A stretch of DNA of 64,000 nt from Blattabacterium cuenoti STAT (GTDB lineage: Bacteria; Bacteroidota; Bacteroidia; Flavobacteriales; Blattabacteriaceae). The notes under the pieces were generated by a model, which did not search any database, had not been told where the DNA came from, and was given only the letters and a program-made list of their open reading frames with translations. This document shows, in pieces, positions 45,855 through 55,359 of the stretch. A program made the position numbers and the translations under genes. Every line of letters begins with the position of its first letter. Within the stretch, counting starts at the first letter, position 1. The DNA lies in the NCBI RefSeq assembly GCF_003573915.1, contig NZ_AP014608.1, forward strand, positions 124,001-188,000, in the 5' to 3' direction.

Positions 45855-46349
45855 ATGAAAGTAGCTATATTTTTTGGAAGTATTTCTGATAAATCAATTA
45901 TGAAGATGACAGCGGAAATTTTACGAAAATTTAACATAAGTTATAAATCTTATATAATTTCTGCACATAGATTACCAGATACTTTGTCAAGTATCATAAA
46001 AAAAATAGAGTCTGAAGGAACAGATGTAATTATTGCAGGTGCTGGTTTATCCGCTCATTTACCTGGATTTATTTCTTCTAAAACAATTTTACCTGTTATA
46101 GGAGTTCCAATACATTGCAACAATAATTATGGATCCTTAGGAGGAATGGATTCCCTTCTTTCTATGGTACAAATGCCAAAAGATGTTCCTGTTGCTACAG
46201 TAGGAATAAATAACTCCTATAATGCAGCTTTATTTGCTATTCACATTTTAGCTATAAAATATGAAAATGTAAAAAAATTATTGCTAAAATTCAGAATGGA
46301 AAAAAAAGAAAAATTGATAACTGAAATCAAAAAACATTTATTATCATGA
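45855..46349 (+). CDS. purE: N5-carboxyaminoimidazole ribonucleotide mutase
   Basis: The 164 residues show the PurE fold: FFGSISDKSIMKMTAEIL near the start, ISAHRLPDTL, IIAGAGLSAHLPGF and the VQMPKDVPVATVGIN end. The SAHR and AHLPG motifs point to the class I mutase, which needs N5-CAIR made by PurK. No purK is in the purine block or elsewhere in the window. Either purK lies outside it, or this enzyme uses AIR and bicarbonate directly. Its TGA overlaps the purC ATG by four bases. Confidence 0.93.
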   Translation: MKVAIFFGSISDKSIMKMTAEILRKFNISYKSYIISAHRLPDTLSSIIKKIESEGTDVIIAGAGLSAHLPGFISSKTILPVIGVPIHCNNNYGSLGGMDSLLSMVQMPKDVPVATVGINNSYNAALFAIHILAIKYENVKKLLLKFRMEKKEKLITEIKKHLLS

Positions 46350-47080
46350 GCTGCATAATTAAAAAAAATCTTTTGTTAGAAGGAAAAACAAAAAAAATAT
46401 ACACTACTAATAATTCATTCGAAATACTAATTCATTATAAAGATAATATAACTGCTTTTAATGGATTAAAAACAAATTTTTTACAAGACAAAGGAGTTTT
46501 AAATAATGAAATAACTACATTGATTTTTCAATTTTTGAATTCCTGTAAAATTAAAACTCATTTTATACGAAAAATAAATAACAGAGAACAATTGTGTCAT
46601 AAAGTAAATCAAATACCTTTAGAATTTGTTGTTCGTAATATTGTTTCGGGAAGTATGACTAAACGGTTAGGAGTAAAAGAAGGGATTTATTTATCAAATC
46701 CTATTTTTGAAATATTTTATAAAAACGATAAATTAAAAGATCCTTTAATTAATGATCATCATGCAGTATTTTTGGGAATTCTTTCTTATGAAGAATTAAA
46801 TATTATTTATAGAATGACATCAAAAATTAATTTTTTTCTTAAAAAATATTTTTTAGATAAAAATATTCTACTGGTAGATTTTAAAATAGAATTTGGTAAG
46901 AATTATAAAAACGAAATTATACTTTCCGATGAAATCAGTCCAGATACTTGTCGTTTTTGGGATAAAAAAACAATGAAAAAATTAGATAAAGATTTATTTA
47001 GAATGGGATTCTTAAAAGAAAAAGTATTTGATATTTATATGGAAGTTTTAAAAAGATTAAATGTAAGTTCATCCATTTAA
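46346..47080 (+). CDS. purC: SAICAR synthetase
   Basis: PurC links CAIR with aspartate using ATP. In 244 residues: the start LLLEGKTKKIYTT (with the LYEGKAK-like loop), ITAFNGLKTNFLQDKG, PLEFVVRNIVSGSMTKRLG (the signature region), VDFKIEFG and LSDEISPDTCRFWD. Length is normal. The four-base overlap with purE and six-base gap to purF show a tightly packed operon. Confidence 0.96.
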   Translation: MSCIIKKNLLLEGKTKKIYTTNNSFEILIHYKDNITAFNGLKTNFLQDKGVLNNEITTLIFQFLNSCKIKTHFIRKINNREQLCHKVNQIPLEFVVRNIVSGSMTKRLGVKEGIYLSNPIFEIFYKNDKLKDPLINDHHAVFLGILSYEELNIIYRMTSKINFFLKKYFLDKNILLVDFKIEFGKNYKNEIILSDEISPDTCRFWDKKTMKKLDKDLFRMGFLKEKVFDIYMEVLKRLNVSSSI

Positions 47081-47086
47081 TAAATA

Positions 47087-48508
47087 ATGGAACAAAAAGT
47101 TCTAAAAAATAATTATTTTGATAAGTTTCATGATGAATGTGGTATTTTTGGAATTTATTCTCCTTCTAAAATAGATACATTTTCTTTAATTCAATCTGGA
47201 TTATTCGCTTTACAACATAGAGGACAAGAAGCTTGTGGTTTTTCTGTTTTACAAGATGGATTTATTATATCACATAAAAATGAAGGACTTGTTTTAGATT
47301 TTTTTAGAAAAATTTCTAATTCTGAATGTTATCATGGAAATGCTGTAATTGGACATACACGTTATTCTACAGAAGGAGGACAAAGTAAAAAAAATATTCA
47401 ACCTTTTTTTGGAGAAGATTCTTATGGAAAAAGTATTATATCTATAGTTCACAATGGAAATTTGGTCAATGCTAAAAATATCCGTAAAAAATTGGAATCC
47501 GAAGGAATAAAATTTATATCCGAATATTCAGATTCTGAAGTCATTTTACGTTTAATACAAAAATATTTATTAGAATATGATAAAAATTTAGAAAAAGCTA
47601 TTCAAAAAACAACTATTGATATTCAAGGAGCTTATTCTGTGATTGTACTTATGGATAATAAAATGGTTGCATTTAGAGATCCAAACGGAATACGTCCTTT
47701 GTGTTATGGAATGTTAAATGAATATACTTATATATTTAGTTCTGAAACTTGTGGAATAGACTCTGTTGGAGGATTTTACGTGAGAGATTTATTCCCAGGA
47801 GAAATGATCGTTGTGGATCAAAAAAAATCAATTCAATTTTCTATTCTTAGAGAAAAAAAAAATACAAAGAAAAGAATATGTTCTTTTGAATATATTTATT
47901 TTTCTCGTCCTGATTCTTTAATTGAAAATATAAACGTTTATGAAATCCGTGAAAAAAGCGGAGAAAAACTTTATGAACAACATCCAGTAGAAGCAGATGT
48001 AGTTATTGGGGTTCCAGATTCTGGAGTTCCAGCTTCCATTGGATATTCTAAAGCTTCTGGAATTCCTTTTAAACCAATTTTAGTAAAAAATAAATATATT
48101 GGAAGATCTTTTATTCTTCCTAAACAGGAAATACGTGAAAAAATGGTAAACTTGAAATTAAATCCTATATTAGATGAAATAAAAGGAAAGCGGATTGTGA
48201 TTATTGATGATTCTATAGTTCGTGGAACAACTAGTCGTAGATTAGTTTACATTTTAAGAAAAGCAGGAGCTAAAGAAATTCATTTTAGAAGTGCCTCCCC
48301 TCCTATTATAGGGCCATGTTATTTAGGGGTAAATACTCCTAGTAAAAGAGATCTCATATCATATAATTATGACAAAAAAAATATAGAAAAAATACTGAAT
48401 GTAGATAGTCTAGAATTTTTAAGCATGAAAAATTTGATAGATATCCTTGGAAGTGTTCATTATTGCTTTGGTTGCTTTACCGGAAATTATCCAGTTCAAA
48501 GAAATTAA
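47087..48508 (+). CDS. purF: Amidophosphoribosyltransferase (Fe-S type)
   Basis: PurF commits PRPP to purines. The 473-residue protein resembles the B. subtilis class: a 17-residue leader precedes Cys18 (DECGIFGIY), which would be exposed by leader cleavage as the glutaminase nucleophile. Cysteines at positions typical of the 4Fe-4S ligands are present (ICSFEYIYFSRPDS, GPCYLGV and YCFGCFTG). The PRPP loop is VIIDDSIVRGTTS. Lies 6 bases after purC and 7 before purM. The Fe-S cluster would make the enzyme oxygen-sensitive, as in Bacillus. Confidence 0.96.
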   Translation: MEQKVLKNNYFDKFHDECGIFGIYSPSKIDTFSLIQSGLFALQHRGQEACGFSVLQDGFIISHKNEGLVLDFFRKISNSECYHGNAVIGHTRYSTEGGQSKKNIQPFFGEDSYGKSIISIVHNGNLVNAKNIRKKLESEGIKFISEYSDSEVILRLIQKYLLEYDKNLEKAIQKTTIDIQGAYSVIVLMDNKMVAFRDPNGIRPLCYGMLNEYTYIFSSETCGIDSVGGFYVRDLFPGEMIVVDQKKSIQFSILREKKNTKKRICSFEYIYFSRPDSLIENINVYEIREKSGEKLYEQHPVEADVVIGVPDSGVPASIGYSKASGIPFKPILVKNKYIGRSFILPKQEIREKMVNLKLNPILDEIKGKRIVIIDDSIVRGTTSRRLVYILRKAGAKEIHFRSASPPIIGPCYLGVNTPSKRDLISYNYDKKNIEKILNVDSLEFLSMKNLIDILGSVHYCFGCFTGNYPVQRN

Positions 48509-48515
48509 TATTATT

Positions 48516-49499
48516 ATGAAAAAAAGCAACACGACCATATTAAAAATTAGTCAAATTATAGAAAATACTTATAATAATAAGGTATTAAGTACATTAGACC
48601 ATTTTTCTGGTTTTTATAGAATATATGAATATGGATATAAGGATCCTATTTTAGTATCTGGAGTTGATGGTGTAGGAACAAAATTACGCTTAGCAATTGA
48701 CTGCAAAAAATATGGTGTAATTGGAGAAGATTGTTTTGCTATGTGTGCGAATGATGTTTTATGTCATGGAGCTAGCCCTTTGTTTTTTTTAGATTATTTA
48801 GCTTGTGGAGAACTAGATTTTACTATTATAGAAAAAATTATACAAGGAATAGCTATTTCTTGTAAAAAAACAAATACTTGTTTAATTGGAGGAGAAACTG
48901 CAGAAATGCCTGGAATTTACAAAAAACATGATTATGATATAGCTGGATTTTGTGTTGGAATTGTAGAAAAAAATCATATAGTAGATGGAAAAAAATTAAT
49001 TCAAGAAAAAGATATTTTAATAGGACTTCCTTCATCAGGAATCCATAGTAATGGATTTTCTGTAATTAGAAATATTTTTTCTAAAGAAGATTTTATGAAA
49101 TCTTTTCAAAAAAAACCGTTTTATGAAACCCTTTTAATTCCAACTAGAATTTATCATTTTCCTATTCATACTTTATTAAAAGAATTTTTTATACATGGAT
49201 TAGCTCATATTACTGGAGGAGGAATATCAGATAATCTACATCGAATTCTTCCAGAAAATTTATCAGCTATAGTAGAAAAAAGAAAAATTCCTATTCAACC
49301 TGTTTTCAATTATATTCAAAAAAAAGGAAATCTATCAGATCATAAAATGTGGAACACTTTTAATATGGGTGTAGGAATGATTATCGTTGTATCTTTTCAA
49401 GAAGAAGATTCAATTTTGAATCGCCTTCATATTTTAGGAGAAAAACCCTTTATTTTAGGTTATATTGTAAAAGGAAATAAAAAAGTATTTTTGAAATAA
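48516..49499 (+). CDS. purM: Phosphoribosylformylglycinamidine cyclo-ligase
   Basis: PurM closes the imidazole ring to make AIR. I chose the ATG at 48516, 7 bases after the purF stop, giving 327 residues that begin KKSNTTILKISQIIENTY; the frame is open to 48447, but that overlaps purF out of context. Family motifs are VSGVDGVGTKLRLA, GEDCFAMCANDVLCHGA, GGETAEMPG and HITGGGISDNLHRILP. Length is a little under the common 340 residues but complete. Confidence 0.96.
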   Translation: MKKSNTTILKISQIIENTYNNKVLSTLDHFSGFYRIYEYGYKDPILVSGVDGVGTKLRLAIDCKKYGVIGEDCFAMCANDVLCHGASPLFFLDYLACGELDFTIIEKIIQGIAISCKKTNTCLIGGETAEMPGIYKKHDYDIAGFCVGIVEKNHIVDGKKLIQEKDILIGLPSSGIHSNGFSVIRNIFSKEDFMKSFQKKPFYETLLIPTRIYHFPIHTLLKEFFIHGLAHITGGGISDNLHRILPENLSAIVEKRKIPIQPVFNYIQKKGNLSDHKMWNTFNMGVGMIIVVSFQEEDSILNRLHILGEKPFILGYIVKGNKKVFLK

Positions 49500-49509
49500 A
49501 AATATTTTC

Positions 49510-50082
49510 ATGAAAAAAATAGCGATTTTAGTTTCTGGAAAAGGAACTAATATGCAAAATATTTTACATGCAATTAAAAATGGTATACTTCGTAATTTAA
49601 TAGTCAACTTAGTAATTTCTGATAGATGGTGTAATGCAATTCAATATGCATTGAAGAAAAATATTACAGTATTTTCTTTGATAAATACCAATAAAAAGTC
49701 TCTTTCTAAAGAGATAGATAATATACTTATAAAATACATTCCGGATATTATAGTTCTTTCAGGTTTTCTTTCTATACTTGATGCAAAATTTTGTAAAAAA
49801 TGGATTAATAAAGTTATAAATATTCATCCTTCTCTTTTGCCTAAATATGGTGGTCGAGGAATGTATGGAATAAAAGTGCATCAGAAAGTTATAAAAAATA
49901 AAGAAAAAATATCAGGAGCTACAGTTCATTATGTTACAAAAAATGTGGATTTAGGAAGTATAATTTTAAAAAAAACATGTACAATTGATTCAAAGGAAAC
50001 TCCGACATCTTTATCAAAAAAAGTTTCTATAATAGAAAAAGAAATATTAATTCAATCTATTATTAAACTTATAAAAATTTAA
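49510..50082 (+). CDS. purN: GAR transformylase
   Basis: PurN formylates GAR with 10-formyl-tetrahydrofolate. The 190-residue chain starts KKIAILVSGKGTNMQNI and has the catalytic segment NIHPSLLPKYGGRGMYG (Asn and His) and SGATVHYVTKNVDLGSI with the conserved Asp. Length is typical. It follows purM by 10 bases. After it comes the widest gap of the purine block, 73 bases of A/T sequence, before purH. Confidence 0.95.
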   Translation: MKKIAILVSGKGTNMQNILHAIKNGILRNLIVNLVISDRWCNAIQYALKKNITVFSLINTNKKSLSKEIDNILIKYIPDIIVLSGFLSILDAKFCKKWINKVINIHPSLLPKYGGRGMYGIKVHQKVIKNKEKISGATVHYVTKNVDLGSIILKKTCTIDSKETPTSLSKKVSIIEKEILIQSIIKLIKI

Positions 50083-50155
50083 TATATTTATTACTAGAAA
50101 TTAATCATTTTATTATTTATATATATATACTTATTAAAAAAAGTAATGATTTTTT

Positions 50156-51682
50156 ATGAAAAAAGCTTTGATTAGTGTTTATGAAAAAAATGAAAAATTA
50201 TTTAATTTCGTAAATTTTTTAGATAAAAAAGGATATAAAATAGTTTCTACTGGAGGTACCTACAATTTTTTTATAAAAAAAGGTTTATCAAATATCATAG
50301 AAATATCGGATTTAACTTCTTTTCCTGAAATTTTAGATGGGAGAGTCAAAACTATTCATCCTAATATATATGCAGGAATTTTAGCTAATCGTTCCATTAA
50401 ACGACATATGGAATCAATTCATTCTCGAAATATTCATCTTATTGATATAGTATTAGTAAATTTTTATCCATTTTTTGAAAAAATGAATCAAAAACACATC
50501 GATATTAATTCTATAATAGAATTTATAGATATTGGAGGACCATCTATACTTCGAGCCGCTGCTAAAAATTTTTTACATGTTACTCCTATTATAGATCATA
50601 ATGATTATGAAATTGTTCAATTTGAAATTGAACATTATAAGTCTACTTCATTAAAATTGAGGAAAAAATTAGCAGGAAAAGTGTTTAATTTCACTTCTGC
50701 TTATGATTCTGCTATATCTCAATATCTTTTAAATGATAAATTTCCTATGTATTTACATTCTTCTTATGAAAAAAAAATGAATCTCCGTTATGGAGAAAAT
50801 CCTCATCAAAAAGCAGCTTATTATGTCAATACAATTCATAAAGGATCAATACGAAATTTTCATCAGTTACATGGTAAGAACCTTTCCTTCAATAATTTAA
50901 GAGATATGGATATAGCATGGAAGGTGGTTTCTCAATTTTCTGAACCTGCTTGTTGTACCGTAAAACATGCCACCCCTTGTGGAGTAGCATTAGGAAAAAA
51001 TATTGTTGATGCATTTCAAAAAACTTATTATGCAGATACCATATCCTCTTTTGGAGGAGTAATGGCTGTTAATGTTCCAATTACAAAGGAATTAGCAAGT
51101 AAAATTAATCACATTTTTTTAGAAGTTATTCTTTCTCCTAGTTACGAAACAGATGTTTTAAATATTTTAAAAATAAAAAAAAATATTAGAATTATTAATA
51201 TCAATGATCCTATTTCAGATCAACTAGAATATGTGAAAATAGATGGAGGAATTTTAGTACAAGAATCAGATTTTTTCTTTCCTTTTGAAGGAGATTACAA
51301 AATAGTTACTAAAAAAAAATTTAATGATCAAGAACTTCAATCTTTATTTTTTGCTCAAAAAGTAGTAAAATACGTAAGATCTAATGCTATAGTTATAGCT
51401 AAAGGAACACAAACTTTAGGAATTTCTGGAGGTCAGACTAACAGAATTTGGGCTGCTTGTCAAGCTATAGAAAGAGCTATAAAAAAAAGTAAAACAGGAT
51501 TAGTTCTTGTATCGGATGCTTTTTTTCCTTTTCGAGATGTTGTAGATGAAGTGGCTCGTTCTGGAGGAATTCGTGCAATTCTTCAACCTGGAGGGTCTAT
51601 ACGTGATGAAGAATCTATAAAAGCTTGCGATGATCATGAAATAGCAATGGCTTTTACTGGAAAAAGATACTTTAAACATTAA
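50156..51682 (+). CDS. purH: Bifunctional AICAR transformylase / IMP cyclohydrolase
   Basis: PurH finishes IMP. The 508 residues comprise the cyclohydrolase domain (1-190; KALISVYEKNEKLFNFV and STGGTYNFF at the start, DGRVKTIHPNIYAGIL) and the transformylase domain (about 195-508) with ENPHQKAAYY, the catalytic CTVKHATPCGVALG, and SDAFFPFRDVVDEVARSGG at the end. Both are complete. The usual length is about 510-530. It is 5 bases from purD. Confidence 0.97.
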   Translation: MKKALISVYEKNEKLFNFVNFLDKKGYKIVSTGGTYNFFIKKGLSNIIEISDLTSFPEILDGRVKTIHPNIYAGILANRSIKRHMESIHSRNIHLIDIVLVNFYPFFEKMNQKHIDINSIIEFIDIGGPSILRAAAKNFLHVTPIIDHNDYEIVQFEIEHYKSTSLKLRKKLAGKVFNFTSAYDSAISQYLLNDKFPMYLHSSYEKKMNLRYGENPHQKAAYYVNTIHKGSIRNFHQLHGKNLSFNNLRDMDIAWKVVSQFSEPACCTVKHATPCGVALGKNIVDAFQKTYYADTISSFGGVMAVNVPITKELASKINHIFLEVILSPSYETDVLNILKIKKNIRIININDPISDQLEYVKIDGGILVQESDFFFPFEGDYKIVTKKKFNDQELQSLFFAQKVVKYVRSNAIVIAKGTQTLGISGGQTNRIWAACQAIERAIKKSKTGLVLVSDAFFPFRDVVDEVARSGGIRAILQPGGSIRDEESIKACDDHEIAMAFTGKRYFKH

Positions 51683-51687
51683 AAAAA

Positions 51688-52923
51688 ATGAAAATTTTAA
51701 TTCTTGGAAGCGGAGGACGTGAACATGCTATAGGTAAAAAATTATTAGAAGATAATCATTCTATTCATCTTTATTTTTATCCTGGAAATGGAGGAACAAG
51801 TATAATAGGAAAAAATATCGAAAATTATCATACGGAATTAGATTTAGTTTTTTTTGCGAAAAAAAATAGAATAGATATAACTATTGTAGGATCAGAATTT
51901 TTTTTGTTAAAAGGAATTGTAGATATTTTTCAAAAATTTAGATTAAAAATAGTAGGACCACAATATTTAGCTGCTAAACTTGAAGGAGATAGAATTTTTT
52001 CTAAATCTTTTATGAAAAAATATGGAATTCGTACCCCTAAATATGAGATTTTTTCCTGTTATGAAACAGCTATGAATTTTTTGAAAAAAAATACGAAATC
52101 TATAGCTATTAAAACTAATGGGATAGCTTCAGGAAAAGGTGTTATTTTAGCCCATAATCAGAATGATGCTATAAAGGCTTTAAAAAATATTATGATCAAA
52201 AAAAAGTTTGGAGAAGCTGGAAATCAGATTATTATAGAAGAATTTTTGCAAGGAAAAGAAGCTTCTATCATATTTATTTTCAATGGAAAAAATCTTTTTC
52301 CTTTCTTATCAGCTAAAGACTATAAAAAAATAGGAGAAAATGAAAAAGGATTAAATACAGGAGGAATGGGTGCTATTGTTCCTAATCCATATATGAAAAA
52401 TTCTATTTGGATAGATTTTAAAAAAAACATTTTAGAACCTACTTTAGAAGGATTAATTATGGAAAAATTAACTTTTTATGGATTTTTATATTTTGGATTA
52501 ATGATAACTTATAACAAAGTCTATTTATTAGAATATAATACTCGTATTGGAGATCCTGAAGCTCAAACTTTATTTCCATTAATGAAAAGTAATTTTTTAA
52601 ATATTATCCAATCTTCTTTTCAACATCAATCAATATCTATTGATTGGAAAAAATTATGTTCTTGTTGTGTAGTTTTATCATCTAAAGGTTATCCAGAAAA
52701 ATATGAAAGTGGAAAAATCATAGAAGGATTAAACCTTTTAAAAGAACCTTTTTATATTGCTGGAGCAAAAATAGAAAAAAAAAAGTGGATAACATCAAGT
52801 GGACGGGTTCTCAATATAGTAGGAATCGGAAAAACTCTTCAAGAAGCTAGAAAAAAAGCTTACGAAAAAGTACAAAAAATTAAATTTGAAAACTTATATT
52901 TTAGAAAAGATATTGGTTTATAA
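51688..52923 (+). CDS. purD: Phosphoribosylamine-glycine ligase
   Basis: PurD makes GAR from phosphoribosylamine, glycine and ATP. The 411 residues show KILILGSGGREHAIGKKL, AKLEGDRIFSKSFMKKYGI, the ATP-grasp loop IKTNGIASGKGVILA, KGLNTGGMGAIVP and the signature EYNTRIGDPEAQTLFPL. Length is slightly under the usual 420-430. It is 5 bases after purH and 21 before guaA. Confidence 0.96.
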   Translation: MKILILGSGGREHAIGKKLLEDNHSIHLYFYPGNGGTSIIGKNIENYHTELDLVFFAKKNRIDITIVGSEFFLLKGIVDIFQKFRLKIVGPQYLAAKLEGDRIFSKSFMKKYGIRTPKYEIFSCYETAMNFLKKNTKSIAIKTNGIASGKGVILAHNQNDAIKALKNIMIKKKFGEAGNQIIIEEFLQGKEASIIFIFNGKNLFPFLSAKDYKKIGENEKGLNTGGMGAIVPNPYMKNSIWIDFKKNILEPTLEGLIMEKLTFYGFLYFGLMITYNKVYLLEYNTRIGDPEAQTLFPLMKSNFLNIIQSSFQHQSISIDWKKLCSCCVVLSSKGYPEKYESGKIIEGLNLLKEPFYIAGAKIEKKKWITSSGRVLNIVGIGKTLQEARKKAYEKVQKIKFENLYFRKDIGL

Positions 52924-52944
52924 TAAATAATTAAATATACAAAT

Positions 52945-54507
52945 ATGAAAAAAGATTTTGTGCTCGTATTAGATTTCGGATCTCAATATAGTCATTTAAT
53001 TGCCAGAAGAATTCGAGACATAGGAGTATATACTTTATTATATCATTATAAAGAAATTTCTGTTATATCCCATGTAATTTCTAAAAAAAAACCTAAAGGA
53101 TTAATTCTATCAGGAGGGCCTTTTTCTGTTTATGAAACAGGTTCCCCATTAATATCTAAAGATATCTTCCATCTAAACATCCCCATATTTGGAATTTGCT
53201 ATGGAATGCAGATGATTGCTTTTCTTTTTGGAGGAAAAATAAAAAAATCAAGATATAAAGAGTATGGAAAATCCAATCTAATCATAGATTCTCCTCCTAA
53301 TAATAATCTTTTTTCTGGAATTCCAGATAAATCTATTGTTTGGATGAGTCATTTTGATGAAATAGAAAATCTTCCAAAAGAATTTCAAATAATTGGACAT
53401 ACATCGTCTTGTAATATTGCGGCTTTTAGTCATTTTAGTAAAGATATTTATGCCGTTCAATTTCATCCAGAAGTAAAAAATACAGAATATGGAATTTCCG
53501 TACTAAAAAATTTTATTTTTCACATTTGTAAATGTAGTTTGAATTGGAAACTAAATAATTTTTTGAAAAATTCGATAAATAATATTAAAAAACGCGTAAA
53601 AAATAAGAAAAAAGTTTTACTAGGTTTTTCTGGAGGGGTAGATTCTTTTGTTACTGCTTACATTATTCATAAAGCTATTGGTGATTCTTTAAATTGTATT
53701 TTTGTAGACACTGGATTATTATTAGAAACCGAAAAAAAAAAAATATATTCTTTATGTAAAAAAATGCATTTTTCTATAAAAATAGTAGATGCAAAAAATC
53801 AGTTTTTGTCTAAATTAACTGGAATTGTAGATCCTGAAACAAAAAGAAAAGTTATAGGAAAAGAATTTATTTCTATTTTTCAAAATGAATCAAAAAAGAT
53901 TAAAAATATTGAATTTTTAGCACAAGGTACTATTTATTCCGATATTATTGAGTCCTCTGTTTTTTCAAAAAAACATTCAAGTGATTCTATAAAATCTCAT
54001 CATAATGTAGGAGGGATACCAACAACATTTAAAAAATTAAAACTTATTGAACCATTAAAAAAATTATTTAAAGATGAAGTCAGAAAAATAGGAAAAAAAT
54101 TAGGGATTCCAAAAGAAATTTTATATCAACATCCATTTCCTGGACCTGGATTAGGAATTCGTATTATTGGAGAAATAAATGAAAATAAAATCTCTATTTT
54201 ACAACAAGCAGAAAATATTCTTTTACAAGAATTAATAAATTATGAAATTTATGATTCTGTTAGTCAAGCTTTTATTATTTTATTACCTGTAAAATCTGTA
54301 GGAATAAAAGGGGATAAACGAACATATGAATATGCTGCTATATTACGTGTTATAAACACGGAAGATTTTATGACTGCTACTTTTTCACATCTTTCTTACA
54401 ATTTTTTAGAAAAAGTTTCAAATAGAATTACTAATGAAGTTGATGGAATTAATAGAATAGCATACGATATAACCTCTAAACCTCCATCTACTATTGAATG
54501 GGAATGA
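52945..54507 (+). CDS. guaA: GMP synthase, glutamine-hydrolysing
   Basis: GuaA converts XMP to GMP. In 520 residues the glutaminase (1-195) has C85 in FGICYGMQM and H174/E176 in QFHPEV. The ATP pyrophosphatase P-loop is FSGGVDS (228-234), and the dimer domain includes HPFPGPGLGIRIIG and KSVGIKGDKRTYEY. An A12 tract at 53732-53743 (about codon 263) is in frame, so it is a slippage risk in an intact gene. It is the last gene of the purine run; guaB is not present. The stop lies 5 bases from convergent accD. Confidence 0.97.
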   Translation: MKKDFVLVLDFGSQYSHLIARRIRDIGVYTLLYHYKEISVISHVISKKKPKGLILSGGPFSVYETGSPLISKDIFHLNIPIFGICYGMQMIAFLFGGKIKKSRYKEYGKSNLIIDSPPNNNLFSGIPDKSIVWMSHFDEIENLPKEFQIIGHTSSCNIAAFSHFSKDIYAVQFHPEVKNTEYGISVLKNFIFHICKCSLNWKLNNFLKNSINNIKKRVKNKKKVLLGFSGGVDSFVTAYIIHKAIGDSLNCIFVDTGLLLETEKKKIYSLCKKMHFSIKIVDAKNQFLSKLTGIVDPETKRKVIGKEFISIFQNESKKIKNIEFLAQGTIYSDIIESSVFSKKHSSDSIKSHHNVGGIPTTFKKLKLIEPLKKLFKDEVRKIGKKLGIPKEILYQHPFPGPGLGIRIIGEINENKISILQQAENILLQELINYEIYDSVSQAFIILLPVKSVGIKGDKRTYEYAAILRVINTEDFMTATFSHLSYNFLEKVSNRITNEVDGINRIAYDITSKPPSTIEWE

Positions 54508-54512
54508 TTTTT

Positions 54513-55352
54513 TCACATCATCATAGAAACTAAATTATATATATTTTTTTTTAATTCTGTTCTAGGAGAAATTAAATCTATAAATCCATGATCCATTAAA
54601 AATTCTGCTGTTTGAAATCCTTCTGGAAGATCTTTTCCAATTGTTTCTCTAATCACTCTAGGTCCAGCAAATCCAATAAGAGCACCTGGTTCGGCAATAT
54701 TAATATCTCCAAGTAAAGAATAAGAAGCGGTCACTCCTCCTGTAGTTGGATCAGTTAAAACAGAAACGTAAGGAATTTTAGCATCACGTAATTGCGTTAA
54801 TCTAGCTATAGTTTTAGCCATTTGCATTAATGAAAAAGAAGATTCCATTATTCTTGCACCTCCAGATTTAGAAATTAGTATATATGGATATTTTTTTTCA
54901 ATACAATATTTAATAGCTCTAGATATTTTTTCTCCTACTACGGAACCCATGGATCCTCCTATAAATGAAAAATCCATACAAGAAATTACGACATTTATAG
55001 TTTTAATTTTTCCAATTCCCGTTCTAATAGCATCATATAAATTCGTTTTTTTTCGTGTTTCTTGAATTCTATCTGTATATTTTTTATAATCTTCCCATTC
55101 CATAGGATCTTTACTCATCATTTTTATATTCATTTCTAAAAATTTACCATGATCAAAAAGAATTTCAAAATATTCTTTACTATGAATTCTAACATGATAT
55201 CCATCTTCTGGACTAACATAAGCGTTTTTTTTTAATTCTTCCGTATCTATAATTTTTCCACTAGGTGTTCTATACCAAATACCTTTTGGTAAATCTTTTC
55301 TCTCGTTTATAGATGTTATAATATTTTTCTTTTTTCTTAAAAACCAAGCCAT
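54513..55352 (-). CDS. accD: Acetyl-CoA carboxylase carboxyltransferase beta subunit
   Basis: AccD works with AccA to move the carboxyl group from biotin to acetyl-CoA. The 279 residues start [20 protein letters not shown] and contain [49 protein letters not shown] and [13 protein letters not shown]. The N-terminal zinc-ribbon cysteines of E. coli AccD are absent; as I recall, this is common in Flavobacteriia. It is away from accBC (6.7-8.6 kb) and 7 bases after fbaA, with which it may be co-transcribed. Confidence 0.95.
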   Translation of the reverse strand: MAWFLRKKKNIITSINERKDLPKGIWYRTPSGKIIDTEELKKNAYVSPEDGYHVRIHSKEYFEILFDHGKFLEMNIKMMSKDPMEWEDYKKYTDRIQETRKKTNLYDAIRTGIGKIKTINVVISCMDFSFIGGSMGSVVGEKISRAIKYCIEKKYPYILISKSGGARIMESSFSLMQMAKTIARLTQLRDAKIPYVSVLTDPTTGGVTASYSLLGDINIAEPGALIGFAGPRVIRETIGKDLPEGFQTAEFLMDHGFIDLISPRTELKKNIYNLVSMMM

Positions 55353-55359
55353 GGTATTT

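Noticed and set aside
48447-48515. Extended purM start overlapping purF
   Set aside because: The extension overlaps purF coding and has no PurM similarity. The ATG at 48516 follows the purF stop by 7 bases and begins at the conserved region.
50083-50155. AT dinucleotide run between purN and purH as a regulatory repeat
   Set aside because: It is a short ATATATAT stretch with no hairpin or repeat unit of note, expected from base composition.
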